Source of the DNA: JACKAQ01 sp965227145
Lineage (GTDB): Bacteria; Calditrichota; Calditrichia; RBG-13-44-9; J075
Direction: 5' to 3'
Assembly: GCA_965227145.1 (NCBI GenBank)
Contig: OZ245730.1
Location: 6,076,001 to 6,140,000, forward strand
DNA: 64,000 nucleotides
The notes under the pieces are model-generated. The model saw nothing but the letters and a program-made list of their open reading frames with translations, ran no database searches and had not been told where the DNA came from. This document shows positions 50,648 to 59,317 of this stretch, piece after piece. The first letter of the stretch is position 1; each line of letters begins with the position of its first letter. The translations under genes and the position numbers were made by a program.

Positions 50648-53023
50648 ATGCAAAAGGATTTGCTTTCGACATACTTTGAACAGGGAAAGTTTACGGAAGC
50701 CGTTAAACTCTTAGTCGGAACCTTGGAAACAGCCAAGCAAGAACTTGGCACCGAACACCCGGAAGTTGCAAAATTGCTGAATAATTTGGCGTTTTTGCAC
50801 CGTTTTCAGGCGAAATACGAAGAATCCGAACGGTATTATCGCGAAGCATTGGCGATTGACCAAAACCTTTATGGCGATGACCAGCCGCAAGTTGCCGCCG
50901 ATTACAACAATCTCGCCGAATTGTTCAAAACGCAGGGACGTTTTGACGCCGCAGAAGAATACTACCGCAAAGCGTTGCATATTTGGCAACGGCATTTGGG
51001 AAATAAAGATGCAACCGTTGCAACCGTGCTGAATAATTTGGGTGGCGTGTATTATGCGCAAGCGCGATACGACCTCGCACGCACTTATTATTTGCGTTCG
51101 CTGGAAATGTGGAAGTCCATTCATGGCGAAAATCACAAAAATGTGGCGACCTCTCTGAACAATCTCGCCGAGCTGCACAAACAAACCGAAAATTACGAAG
51201 AAGCCAAAACGCTGCTGCGTCAGGCGATTAAAATTCTGGAAAATCAGTTGGGGAAAGATCACCCGCTGGTTGCCACGTCCATCAATAATTTGGCAAATAT
51301 CTACAAAACGATGGGTCAGCGCAGCGAAGCTAAGTCATTGTATTTACGCGCGTTGCATATTCTGGAAAACGCATCCAGCACCAGTCATCCCAATTTGGCA
51401 ACGACGCTGAACAACCTCGCATTATTATATGAAGGCGAGCGGAATTACAGCCTCGCGGAAAATCATTTTCACCGTGCGCTGGATATTTTGCGCAATGTTT
51501 ACGGCGAATCGCATCCGAAAGTGGCGCGATTGATGAACAATTTGGGATATCTGTACAAAACCCAGGGCAAATACAGCCAGGCAGAGCCGTTGTATCAGCA
51601 GGCGCTGGCTATCGACGAAAAAAGTTTTGGTCCGGACCACACGGAAGTGGCAGCAGACCTGAACAATCTGGCCGGATTGCTGCAATCGCAGGGGCGTTAC
51701 AGCGAATCGGAAAAACACTACCGCCACGCGCTGGAAATTTGGGAAGCTGCGTTGGGTGAGTTACACCCGAATGTGGCGATGGCACGGAACAACCTGGCAA
51801 TCGTGCTGCAAAGCCAGGGCAAATTTGAATCTGCGGAAACGCTGTTTCAGGATGCGCTGTCGTTTTACGAAGCCAATTCCAACGTCGATCCTTCGTCGCT
51901 GGCGAGCGCACTCAACAATTTGGGCGGATTGTATAAATCGCAAAGCAAATACAAAGATGCGGAAAAATTATATCACCGCGCGTTGGCGTTGCGGAAAGAA
52001 GTGTATGGCACCGAACACCCCGATGTGGCGGAATCACTGAACAATCTGGCGGAATTATACAAAGCGCAGGGCAAATTTGTGCAGGCGGAGCCGCTCTATA
52101 AAACCGTCATCAATATTGATGAAAAACGGCTCGGGCGCGATCACCCGGATTTTGCGGTGGACCTGAACAATCTCGGCACGTTTTATCTGGATCAGGGCAA
52201 ATACGGCGAAGCGGAACCGTTTTACAACGATGCGCTGGAAATCAGCAAACGCCAGCTTGGCTGCGATCACCCGGATGTCGGCATGAATTTGCACAATATG
52301 GCATCGCTGTATCGCGCGCAGGGCAAGTTTAACGATGCGGAAAAATATTATTTGGAAGCGTTGGAAATCTGGGAACGCACGCTCGGGGATGATCACCCGA
52401 ACATCGCCACGCTGCTGCACAATCTGGCGGAATTTTATCAATCGACAGATCAGTTTGACAAAGCCGAACCGATGTATCACCGCGCGCTGTCCATCCGCGA
52501 AAAAACGCTCAATCCCGATCACCCGGATATCGCAGCATCGCTGAACAACCTCGGCAGCTTCTATTTTCTGCAAAAAAAATACGACGAAGCCGAAGACATG
52601 TTCAACCAGGCGTTGGCGATTTGGGAAAAAACGCTCGGCAAAGAGCATTCGCACACGGCAACCTGCCTCAATAATCTGGCGGAATTGTATCGCGCCCAGT
52701 TCAAATACGAACAGGCGGAGCCGCTTTACAAAGAGGCGCTGCGTATCTGGGAAAAAAATGAGGGCTTGAGCACGATGAACGTGGCGGTATGCCTGAACAG
52801 TCTTTCGCTGATGTATGAATTGCAGGGACGTTTTGAGGAAGCCGAACCGCTGCTGAATTGCTCGCTGCTCATCCTGCAAAACAATTACGGAAAAACCGAT
52901 CCGCAACTGCTGACAGTGATCGAAAATTTAGCGGTGCTGTATCAAAAAATCGGGAAGTATGACAAAGCGAAGGAATTAGAAGAACGCGCGGATCACATCA
53001 AAACGATCCATCGACTGAAATAA
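50648..53023 (+). CDS. kinesin-light-chain-like TPR protein, about 18 repeats
   Basis: A 791-residue protein made almost wholly of 42-residue tetratricopeptide units of the kinesin-light-chain type, with the pattern HPxVAxxLNNLAxLYxxQGKY then AExLYxxALxIxExxLG repeated about 18 times. No signal, membrane helix or other domain is visible, so it is a cytoplasmic binding scaffold. The first 35 residues (MQKDLLSTYFEQGKFTEAVK) form a half unit and the last is degenerate. The coding sequence itself is repetitive in steps of 126 bases. A GGAGAGG site precedes the ATG. It is single, with a terminator after it. Partner and role are unknown. Confidence 0.92.
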   Translation: MQKDLLSTYFEQGKFTEAVKLLVGTLETAKQELGTEHPEVAKLLNNLAFLHRFQAKYEESERYYREALAIDQNLYGDDQPQVAADYNNLAELFKTQGRFDAAEEYYRKALHIWQRHLGNKDATVATVLNNLGGVYYAQARYDLARTYYLRSLEMWKSIHGENHKNVATSLNNLAELHKQTENYEEAKTLLRQAIKILENQLGKDHPLVATSINNLANIYKTMGQRSEAKSLYLRALHILENASSTSHPNLATTLNNLALLYEGERNYSLAENHFHRALDILRNVYGESHPKVARLMNNLGYLYKTQGKYSQAEPLYQQALAIDEKSFGPDHTEVAADLNNLAGLLQSQGRYSESEKHYRHALEIWEAALGELHPNVAMARNNLAIVLQSQGKFESAETLFQDALSFYEANSNVDPSSLASALNNLGGLYKSQSKYKDAEKLYHRALALRKEVYGTEHPDVAESLNNLAELYKAQGKFVQAEPLYKTVINIDEKRLGRDHPDFAVDLNNLGTFYLDQGKYGEAEPFYNDALEISKRQLGCDHPDVGMNLHNMASLYRAQGKFNDAEKYYLEALEIWERTLGDDHPNIATLLHNLAEFYQSTDQFDKAEPMYHRALSIREKTLNPDHPDIAASLNNLGSFYFLQKKYDEAEDMFNQALAIWEKTLGKEHSHTATCLNNLAELYRAQFKYEQAEPLYKEALRIWEKNEGLSTMNVAVCLNSLSLMYELQGRFEEAEPLLNCSLLILQNNYGKTDPQLLTVIENLAVLYQKIGKYDKAKELEERADHIKTIHRLK

Positions 53024-53053
53024 ACCAGTTAACCATAGCATCTCCTTTGGGTT

Positions 53054-53089
53054 CCCCTTCTTTCTTTTTGAGAGAAGGGGATTTTTTTT
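53054..53089 (+). terminator. Rho-independent terminator of the TPR gene
   Basis: CCCCTTCT (53054-53061) pairs with AGAAGGGG (53073-53080) around an 11-base loop, followed by eight T. It stands between the convergent TPR and MacB-permease genes. Confidence 0.85.
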
Positions 53090-53094
53090 GCCCA

Positions 53095-54315
53095 TTATTC
53101 ATACCGCAACGCATCAATCGGGTTGAGCGATGCCGCTTTTTTGGCCGGATAAAATCCAAAAAACACGCCGACGATGCCGGAAAACAGCGTCGAAATCACG
53201 ATGACTGTCGGATTGATGACCGTACTCATCTCGGTGAATTGCTCCAGCGTAACCGTAATCAGAAACGCCAGCAAAATCCCGATGATTCCGCCGGAAAGGC
53301 TGAGCACTACTGCTTCGATGAGAAATTGGGCGAGCACATCCACGCTGCGGGCGCCGACGGACAGGCGAATCCCGATTTCCCGGGTGCGCTCCGTAACCGA
53401 AACCAGCATGATATTCATGATGCCGATACCGCCGACAATTAGCGAAACGCTGGCGATCGCGCCGAGCAGCAGCGTCATCACGCGAGTGGTTTCGGATGCG
53501 GCTTCGGTGATTTCCGCCTGATTGGCGATGTTGAAATCGTCGTCATCACCGGGATTGAGCCGGTGCGCCTCCCGCAACAGCACGCGAATTTCTTCCTGCG
53601 CCGCTGCCAGTTTTTCAGATGAAATGGCGCTGGCGTTGAGCATATCCACATGTCTGCCGCCGCGCATGCGATACAAAACGGTGGTGGCCGGCGCTAAAAT
53701 CACGTCGTCCTGATCGTTGCCCATGCCGCTTTGCCCCTTGGGTTTCAGTACGCCGATTACCGTGAACGGCGTGTTGCGAATGCGGATGGATTCGCCGGTC
53801 GGATCCTGATTTGGAAACAATTCGTCCGCAACAGTTTTGCCGAGAATCGCCACTTTTTTATTACCGCGCACATCGCGATCGGTGAAAAATTCGCCGTAAA
53901 CCAGTTCCCATTTGCGAATTTCGAAATAATCCGGTGTCACGCCGTACGTGGATGTGCTCCAGTTTCCACTGCCGCCGATGACCTGTCCGCCCGCGCGAAC
54001 TACCGGCGAAATGCCTTCGAGCAGCGTTGCTTCCGAGCGGATTTTTTCCACATCATCGAACGTGAAGCGGTTGAAACTGCCCGCCCCGCGACTGACTCCG
54101 CCGGAACGGCTGGCACCGGGAAACACGATAATCAGGTTTGTTCCCAGTGATTCAATGCCTTGCTGAATCTGCTTTTGCGAACCTTCGCCAATCGCAACCA
54201 TCACAATTACGGCGCTTACGCCAATGATGATGCCCAGCGACGTGAGCAAGCTGCGCATCCGGTTTTTGAGGATGCTCTTAAACGCGACTTTGAGCAGTCG
54301 GATAAATTGGTTCAT
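53095..54315 (-). CDS. MacB-type ABC permease
   Basis: A 406-residue membrane protein of the MacB/FtsX type: an N-terminal helix (LLTSLGIIIGVSAVIVMVAIGEG), a periplasmic domain of about 230 residues, and three C-terminal helices with the family end YPAKKAASLNPIDALRYE. The intervening ERTREIGIRLSVGARSVDVLAQFLIEA segment is the standard coupling region. It would form a dimer and, with the ATPase, adaptor and TolC upstream, expel substrates from the periplasm. It should follow its ATPase directly, but a GIY-YIG element separates them, so the permease may be expressed less or from a different start. It ends at the operon's 3' side. Confidence 0.92.
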   Translation of the reverse strand: MNQFIRLLKVAFKSILKNRMRSLLTSLGIIIGVSAVIVMVAIGEGSQKQIQQGIESLGTNLIIVFPGASRSGGVSRGAGSFNRFTFDDVEKIRSEATLLEGISPVVRAGGQVIGGSGNWSTSTYGVTPDYFEIRKWELVYGEFFTDRDVRGNKKVAILGKTVADELFPNQDPTGESIRIRNTPFTVIGVLKPKGQSGMGNDQDDVILAPATTVLYRMRGGRHVDMLNASAISSEKLAAAQEEIRVLLREAHRLNPGDDDDFNIANQAEITEAASETTRVMTLLLGAIASVSLIVGGIGIMNIMLVSVTERTREIGIRLSVGARSVDVLAQFLIEAVVLSLSGGIIGILLAFLITVTLEQFTEMSTVINPTVIVISTLFSGIVGVFFGFYPAKKAASLNPIDALRYE

Positions 54316-54353
54316 GTATGGCTCTCTGATTTTTTTAATTTATTCACCAAACT

Positions 54354-54479
54354 GCATCCCGAGTAGTCCCGTTTTGTGGGACGTATCGAGGGGTTGCATC
54401 CCGAGTAGTCCCGTTTTGTGGGACGTATCGAGGGGTTGCATCCCGAGTAGTCCCGTTTTGTGGGACGTATCGAGGGGTG
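54354..54479. repeat. three tandem copies of a 42-base palindromic repeat
   Basis: The units 54354-54395, 54396-54437 and 54438-54479 are identical except for the last base pair (TT, TT, TG). Each begins GCATCCCGAGTAG, has a hairpin GTCCC-loop-GGGAC in the middle and ends CGTATCGAGGGGT. The third ends GGGGTGC, the complete outer end seen in the copies to the right. The units are contiguous, with no spacers. Confidence 0.95.
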
Positions 54480-54485
54480 CGTTGT

Positions 54486-54797
54486 TTATCCGCCATTTTT
54501 TCGAAATTTTGGTTTTTTCGCAAAATATGTCAGCAAATTCCATTCGCCATTGATGAGTGCAATTTTTTTTGCACGGGACCAATTTTTGATTTGCTGTTCA
54601 GCTAAAAATGCCTGATGAATGTCAGCCATTTCTTGAGAAAAAACGAGTTCTATTGGCAATCGTTTACGGGTCCATTCGCTGCCGATACCACTTAGGTGTT
54701 CGTATAGCCGTTTTTGTAAATCTGCAGTGCTTCCGGTGTAAAATGTGCCATCTTCACATTTCAGGATGTAAATCCAGGCTTTCTGTGTATTTGTCAT
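54486..54797 (-). CDS. GIY-YIG nuclease domain protein
   Basis: A 103-residue single-domain GIY-YIG nuclease of the UPF0213/YhbQ type. The catalytic strand pair is WIYILKCEDGTFYTGSTADLQKRLYEH (the YIL and YTG forms of the motif), followed by the helix, an Arg-rich middle (KRLPIELVFSQEM) and AFLAEQQIKNWSRAKKIALI, where the conserved Glu and Asn sit. The basic tail YFAKKPKFRKNGG may bind DNA. The ATG at 54797 is chosen; a GTG at 54818 lies within the right-hand repeat. The stop is six bases from the third left-hand repeat. The tight fit to the repeats suggests it acts on them. Confidence 0.85.
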   Translation of the reverse strand: MTNTQKAWIYILKCEDGTFYTGSTADLQKRLYEHLSGIGSEWTRKRLPIELVFSQEMADIHQAFLAEQQIKNWSRAKKIALINGEWNLLTYFAKKPKFRKNGG

Positions 54798-54814
54798 TTT
54801 AGTTTCGTGGTTTC

Positions 54815-54910
54815 GCACCCTTCGATACGCCCGTTCCGGGCTACTCAGGATGCATTAAAATGTTTGAGTTTCACCATCGGATATCGCCACCGGCGCGTAT
54901 CGAGGGGTGC
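54815..54910. repeat. inverted copies of the repeat on the right of the nuclease gene
   Basis: The copy at 54815-54853 runs GCACCCTTCGATACG, hairpin CCCG-TTC-CGGG, CTACTCAGGATGC: the same repeat as the left copies but reversed. A second, diverged copy ends at 54895-54910 with GCGTATCGAGGGGTGC, the same end as the left-hand repeats. The outer 16 bases of the pair are inverted repeats of each other with one mismatch. Confidence 0.85.
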
Positions 54911-54929
54911 GGCTGATTGCTGTGCCAAT

Positions 54930-55688
54930 CTAATCCGTCTCAACGACGGCGTTCATGGTTTCCAGATCCGTTTTGGCGTTGCGCCGGTTTTGCACCGGCG
55001 TATCTTTTACAATCACGCCATCGCGCATGCGAATGATGCGTTTGGCATATTCCGCAATATCCGGTTCGTGTGTCACTAAAATAATGGTGATGCCCTGATC
55101 GTTCAACTCTTGAAAAACGGACATCACATCCACCGAAGTGAAGCTGTCGAGATTGCCGGTGGGCTCGTCCGCCAGCACAATCGCGGGTTGATTAACCAGC
55201 GCCCGGGCAATGGCAACCCGCTGTTGTTGTCCGCCGGATAGCTGGTTCGGTACGTGATCCATCCGGTCGCCGAGCCCCACTTTTTCCAACGCAGCGATGG
55301 CTGCTTTCCGGGGATTGCCGATCCGCTGCTGGCGATCGTACATCAGCGGCAATTCGACATTTTCCAGCGCCGATGTTCGTGCCAGCAAGTTGAATCCCTG
55401 AAACACAAACCCGATTTTCTGGTTGCGAATATCCGCGTATTCATCTTTGCCGAGCGTGTTGACGTGTTTGCTATCGAGAAAATAATCGCCGTCGGAAGGC
55501 TCATCCAAACAGCCGATGAGGTTCATCAGCGTAGATTTTCCGGAGCCGGACGCGCCCATAATCGCCACAAATTCGCCGCGCCGAACGGTGAAATCCACCC
55601 CGCGCAACGCCCGGACAGACACATCGCCAACCTGATACGTTTTGGTCAACTGCCGCGTTTCGATGACAATTTCGTTGGTCAATTCCAT
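54930..55688 (-). CDS. MacB-type ABC transporter ATPase
   Basis: A 252-residue ATPase of the MacB/LolD group. Walker A is GASGSGKSTLMNLI, signature NQLSGGQQQRVAIARAL, Walker B IVLADEPTGNLDSFTS, switch His LVTHEPDIAEY. The FVFQGFNLLARTSALENVELPLMY segment is typical. The ATG at 55688 lies one base after the adaptor stop; an in-frame start at 55715 would overlap it. It pairs with the permease gene at 53095-54315, now separated from it by the repeat-nuclease element. In many MacB proteins both parts are one chain; here they are separate. Confidence 0.93.
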   Translation of the reverse strand: MELTNEIVIETRQLTKTYQVGDVSVRALRGVDFTVRRGEFVAIMGASGSGKSTLMNLIGCLDEPSDGDYFLDSKHVNTLGKDEYADIRNQKIGFVFQGFNLLARTSALENVELPLMYDRQQRIGNPRKAAIAALEKVGLGDRMDHVPNQLSGGQQQRVAIARALVNQPAIVLADEPTGNLDSFTSVDVMSVFQELNDQGITIILVTHEPDIAEYAKRIIRMRDGVIVKDTPVQNRRNAKTDLETMNAVVETD

Positions 55689-55689
55689 A

Positions 55690-56979
55690 TTAAAATCCCC
55701 GTCTCGGCGGGCCAAATCCGCCGGATTGTTGTCGCCGCTTGCTGGTTTCTGTTGTGCTGCTGCCGGTTCCGGTGATCACTTTCATCCCTTCTTCGAGGTT
55801 GCGGCTGCGGGCGATTTCCGTGTTGCTGCCGTCCGTGCTGCCGGCGCGCATCATCGCCATCGCTAAATTTCCGGCGTCATCAACAAACCAGACCTGTTTG
55901 AAATCGCTGCCCGAACGTCCGCCGCGAGCGGTATTTCCGCCGCGTCCGGCAAAATCACCACCGCGATTCCCGCCTTCGCCGCGCCCGCCGCGTTGTTCCC
56001 GGACCGAGTCCGGCAATGCTTCCATTTCTTTTTGGCGCCGCTCGCGAAACGCGGTCATTTCCGCTTCCGACGGTTGAAAACGCAGCGCGGCGTTGGGCAC
56101 CAGCAGTACGTCGTTTTTCTGCTCTACGACAAAATCGACCGTTGCGGTCATACCCGGAAGTAACAAATTATCGTCATTTGGCGCGTCGATCACCACTGTG
56201 TACGTGACCACGTTAGAAACCACCGCCGGTTTCAGCCGCACCTGCCGCACGCTGCCGTTGAAAATTTTGTCCGGATACGCCTGCACTTCAAATCGCACCG
56301 GTTGCCCGATTTTGATCGTCCCGATATCGCTTTCGTCCACTTCCGCGAGAATTTCCATTTTTGACAAATCTTCGGCAATTTCGAACAGCGTGGGTGCGGA
56401 AAGGCTGGCGGCAACGGTTTGCCCCTGTTCCACATTTCGCTGGATCACGGTGCCGTTGATTGGCGAATAAATGAACGCATATTTCAAATTCTGTTCCGCC
56501 CGCTGCAGGTTCGCTTCCGATGACACCAGCGCAGCCCGCTGCGTTTTCAGGTTGATGTCGTATTGCAAAAATTCCGATTCCGCCAAAAATCCTTTTTCGA
56601 ACAGCGGTTTGTTGCGGTTGTAATCGGAAATCGCTTTGTCCAGCTGCGCCTGCGCCCGGTTCAGATCCGCTGTTGCGGTCAAAACCGACGTTTTCAGGTT
56701 GACCGTGTCGATCACTGCCAGCAGTTGCCCGCGACGCACTTCGTCGTTAAAATCGGCGTAAATATGCGCCAGCGTGCCGGAAACCTGCGTGCCGACTTCA
56801 ACCGTTGTCACCGGGCTGAGCGTGCCGGTGCTGGAAATCGTGCTTTCCAGATTTCCCCGGGTGATTTCTGCAAACAGGTATTCGGTTTTCGCTTTTTTGG
56901 TGAAAAAACCGAACGATGCGCTTCCCGCTGCCGCGAGTAAAATCAGCAGAATGGCGCCGATAATGATTTTTCGTTTCAT
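55690..56979 (-). CDS. periplasmic adaptor protein (HlyD/MacA family)
   Basis: A 429-residue membrane-fusion protein anchored by one helix (IIIGAILLILLAAAGSASFGFF). The biotinyl-lipoyl-like halves are ISSTGTLSPVTTVEVGTQVSG and YAFIYSPINGTVIQRNVEQGQTVAA, with a helical hairpin between them (LNRAQAQLDKAISDYNRN), then the beta-barrel and membrane-proximal domains. A glycine/arginine-rich insert (REQRGGRGEGGNRGG region, about 330-360) is unusual for the family, and the tail is also Gly/Arg-rich. The ATG at 56979 has AGAGATAG upstream. It links the ATPase/permease to TolC. It overlaps no gene. Confidence 0.93.
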   Translation of the reverse strand: MKRKIIIGAILLILLAAAGSASFGFFTKKAKTEYLFAEITRGNLESTISSTGTLSPVTTVEVGTQVSGTLAHIYADFNDEVRRGQLLAVIDTVNLKTSVLTATADLNRAQAQLDKAISDYNRNKPLFEKGFLAESEFLQYDINLKTQRAALVSSEANLQRAEQNLKYAFIYSPINGTVIQRNVEQGQTVAASLSAPTLFEIAEDLSKMEILAEVDESDIGTIKIGQPVRFEVQAYPDKIFNGSVRQVRLKPAVVSNVVTYTVVIDAPNDDNLLLPGMTATVDFVVEQKNDVLLVPNAALRFQPSEAEMTAFRERRQKEMEALPDSVREQRGGRGEGGNRGGDFAGRGGNTARGGRSGSDFKQVWFVDDAGNLAMAMMRAGSTDGSNTEIARSRNLEEGMKVITGTGSSTTETSKRRQQSGGFGPPRRGF

Positions 56980-57004
56980 TGCTATCTCTTTGAATTTGTT
57001 GAGT

Positions 57005-58378
57005 TTAATTGTCAAACATTGAAATTGCCGCATCGATATCGCCGGTAGAAAATTGCAGCGACATAAATGAAAGCAACAAATTATAATCCGCCGTAATCCG
57101 GTCGTTTTGGGCGCTGAGCATTTGCGCCCGAACCTGGCTTAGCTCCACAAATGTGGACGAACCCACGTTGTATCGTTCCTCAACCGCTTTGAGCGCTTCC
57201 GTCGCAGATGCCAGTTGGGCCCGGGCAACATCGCGCTGTTTAAGGGCGGTTTGGTAATTGAGCCGCGCCTGCCGAACCTGCAATTGCGCGTCCAGTTCCA
57301 GATTTTTCAGCGCAAGCTGCTGGTTGGACAGCTGGATTTTTGCGAGCTGCACGCTGTATCGCGTGCGGAATCGGTCGAACAACGGCACGGAAAGCTGTAA
57401 TCCGATTGAAAATGATGGGTTGAGATCGAAAAACTGATCGGAAAAATCGCCGATATTGCTGAGCGTCCGGTAATTGGAATTGGTGCTGAAACTCAGCGAC
57501 AGCGTCGGAAAATATCCCGCTTTGGCAATGCGGATGCCCTGCGACGATGCATCGAGTTGGCGTTGCTGCGCCAGCAAATCCGGGCGATTATCCGGTTGAA
57601 AAATTGCTGCGCCGGCGTTTTCGCCCAATTTGGGAAGCAGCCGCTCGATATCCGGGCTGACAATTTCCATCGCCGTGGCCGGCGATTGTCCCAGCACCAG
57701 CATCAATTGATATTTGCTGATTTCGTAATTGCGAACCGTGTTCAGCACCTGCAATTCCGATTGCGAAATAGCTGCTTTTTGCTGCAGCACGTCCGCAAGC
57801 GAGCGATTCCCTGCGTTGAAAAATTCCTGAATGAGCGCCAGTTGTTTGCGCTGCGCATCGAGATTTTCATTTTGAATAGCGATCAGTTCGCTATCCAAAA
57901 CCGCTTGCAGAAAAACGGATATCGTTTCAAATAAGGTGGTTTGGCGGCTTCGCTCGAAATCCAGCTCATCCGTTTCCAAATTGAACCGCGACTGTTTTAG
58001 TGTTGCCACATCGGAAAATCCGTTAAACAAATTCACGCCGGAAGATGCGCCCGCGCTAAAACTGTTGTTCACCTGCCCGCTGGTTTCGTCCGATTGCAAA
58101 TCGATATTTTTGCTGTACTGCCGGCTCACCGATGCGGAAACGTTCAGGTTTGGTAAAAAATTGGCTTTCGCCTGATTGACGCTCACTTTGCCCGATTTCA
58201 CCGCGTTTTCCGATCGTTTCAGATCGATATTTTCGCTCAGCGCCAGTTGAATCGCGCCGCCGAGCGTCAGCCGTTGCGGTTGCTGTGCATAAATTTTTCC
58301 CAAAAATGGTGCCAGCAACATCAATAAAAACAGATATTTTTGGAAATAATGTGTTGTTGATTTTTTGTTGTATTTCAT
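57005..58378 (-). CDS. TolC-family outer-membrane efflux protein
   Basis: A 457-residue exported protein with the TolC duplicated layout. The signal is YLFLLMLLAPFLGKIYAQ; the repeats carry LTLGGAIQLALSENIDLKRSENAV, NQAKANFLPNLNVSAS, and in the second half IRIAKAGYFPTLSLSFS and LQLSVPLFDRFRTRYSV. Long coiled-coil helices form the periplasmic tunnel and the barrel the exit duct. The ATG at 58378 lies one base after the stop of the preceding lipoprotein gene; translational coupling is likely. The adaptor follows 25 bases after its stop. Confidence 0.95.
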   Translation of the reverse strand: MKYNKKSTTHYFQKYLFLLMLLAPFLGKIYAQQPQRLTLGGAIQLALSENIDLKRSENAVKSGKVSVNQAKANFLPNLNVSASVSRQYSKNIDLQSDETSGQVNNSFSAGASSGVNLFNGFSDVATLKQSRFNLETDELDFERSRQTTLFETISVFLQAVLDSELIAIQNENLDAQRKQLALIQEFFNAGNRSLADVLQQKAAISQSELQVLNTVRNYEISKYQLMLVLGQSPATAMEIVSPDIERLLPKLGENAGAAIFQPDNRPDLLAQQRQLDASSQGIRIAKAGYFPTLSLSFSTNSNYRTLSNIGDFSDQFFDLNPSFSIGLQLSVPLFDRFRTRYSVQLAKIQLSNQQLALKNLELDAQLQVRQARLNYQTALKQRDVARAQLASATEALKAVEERYNVGSSTFVELSQVRAQMLSAQNDRITADYNLLLSFMSLQFSTGDIDAAISMFDN

Positions 58379-58379
58379 G

Positions 58380-59282
58380 TCAGCCACCATTTTCCGTAGC
58401 CAGTTGAAGCGTTACCCACAATTGTTGTGCGTCCAGTTCATCCATCGGGTTTTCGCCAGCCATTCCGCCGGGTCTGCCGCCCGGTCGCCCGCCACCGCCG
58501 GGACGTCCGCCCATCCCGCCGCCGGGCGGTCCGCCGCCCATGCCACCGCCGGGTCTGCTGCCGCGCATTTCCTGCATGCGTTCTTTCATTTCTTCGCGGA
58601 TTTCTTTGCTGACCGCTTCAACTTCCAGTCCGATTTTTATTTTTTGTCCGGGTTGCGCTTTTTCGCCGATGGCGCTCAGCGGAAATTTGATTTCGTAACA
58701 ATACACGCCATCGTTGAACGCCACAGCACCGGCAAATCCGTTCAATCCGTTGCCGGAAATTTCGGTGGTGTCGCCGGAAATCCGGTAAAATTTGCCGTTC
58801 ATCGGGAGTTGGCGATTCGCGCGTTCGTCGCGATCGTTGCGCCAATTACCTTCTGCTGGCATTTCGCCCATTCGTTCGCGCATGTCCTCAAATCGCATCG
58901 GGATCGCGTTCCGGTCAACATAGCGAATGCCGAGTGATTTTTTCTTTTTGCCATCGCCGTTCACCCAAAATACCAACCCGCGATGGGTAGCTTTTTGGGC
59001 GAGCCGCGCATCGCGAAAACGCAGGGTGAGCAGCAGGTTTTCGCCGTCGTTGGCGGCGCCGTAAACGATGTCCATTTCTTCGTTGTAATCCAGCGCCAAA
59101 TCGCCCCAATCGCTGCCGTTGCCGTCCACGCTGATCGGTTCGTTTTGCCAGTGGCTCTCCATTTTTGCGGAAGAACACGCTGCAATCATCACGGAAAACC
59201 CAATGAAGAAAATTGCTTTAGATAATGTTTTTATTCGAATTAAGCGATGCGTTTTTGAAAACCGTTGATGGTTGCGTAACAA
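58380..59282 (-). CDS. Gly/Arg-rich lipoprotein of the efflux operon
   Basis: A predicted lipoprotein of about 300 residues. The start is unclear: TTG at 59282 has an AAGGAG site seven bases upstream, while GTG at 59315 would add 11 residues. The signal ends VMIAAC, a lipobox. The domain that follows (ISVDGNGSDWGDLALDYNEE, LLLTLRFRDARLAQKATHRG, CYEIKFPLSAIG) resembles CBM9/DOMON-like beta-sandwich domains. A long, low-complexity Gly/Pro/Arg tail (about residues 230-285) recalls the insert in the adaptor. It lies between the Spy-like gene and TolC, two to three bases from each. Function unknown. Confidence 0.72.
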   Translation of the reverse strand: MLRNHQRFSKTHRLIRIKTLSKAIFFIGFSVMIAACSSAKMESHWQNEPISVDGNGSDWGDLALDYNEEMDIVYGAANDGENLLLTLRFRDARLAQKATHRGLVFWVNGDGKKKKSLGIRYVDRNAIPMRFEDMRERMGEMPAEGNWRNDRDERANRQLPMNGKFYRISGDTTEISGNGLNGFAGAVAFNDGVYCYEIKFPLSAIGEKAQPGQKIKIGLEVEAVSKEIREEMKERMQEMRGSRPGGGMGGGPPGGGMGGRPGGGGRPGGRPGGMAGENPMDELDAQQLWVTLQLATENGG

Positions 59283-59317
59283 AATTTTTCTCCTTTTTTC
59301 GAACACTGAAATCACGT

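Larger units (their letters stand above)
54354..54910. mobile_element. putative GIY-YIG-bearing repeat element inserted in efflux operon
   Basis: A unit of about 560 bases containing a GIY-YIG nuclease gene between copies of one palindromic repeat: three direct copies on the left (54354-54479) and an inverted copy plus a diverged second copy on the right (54815-54910). It splits the macB ATPase gene from its permease gene, which are normally adjacent. No transposase is present. The boundaries are set by the outer repeat ends; no target duplication is obvious. Mobility is inferred from position and structure, not shown. Confidence 0.5.

Noticed and set aside
54354..54479. A short CRISPR array
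   Set aside because: The three repeats are contiguous with no spacers, contain an internal hairpin and have inverted copies nearby; no cas gene is in the window.
54224..54582. Coding frames through the tandem repeats on both strands
   Set aside because: They only translate the 42-base repeat into identical 14-residue blocks and share no feature with known proteins.
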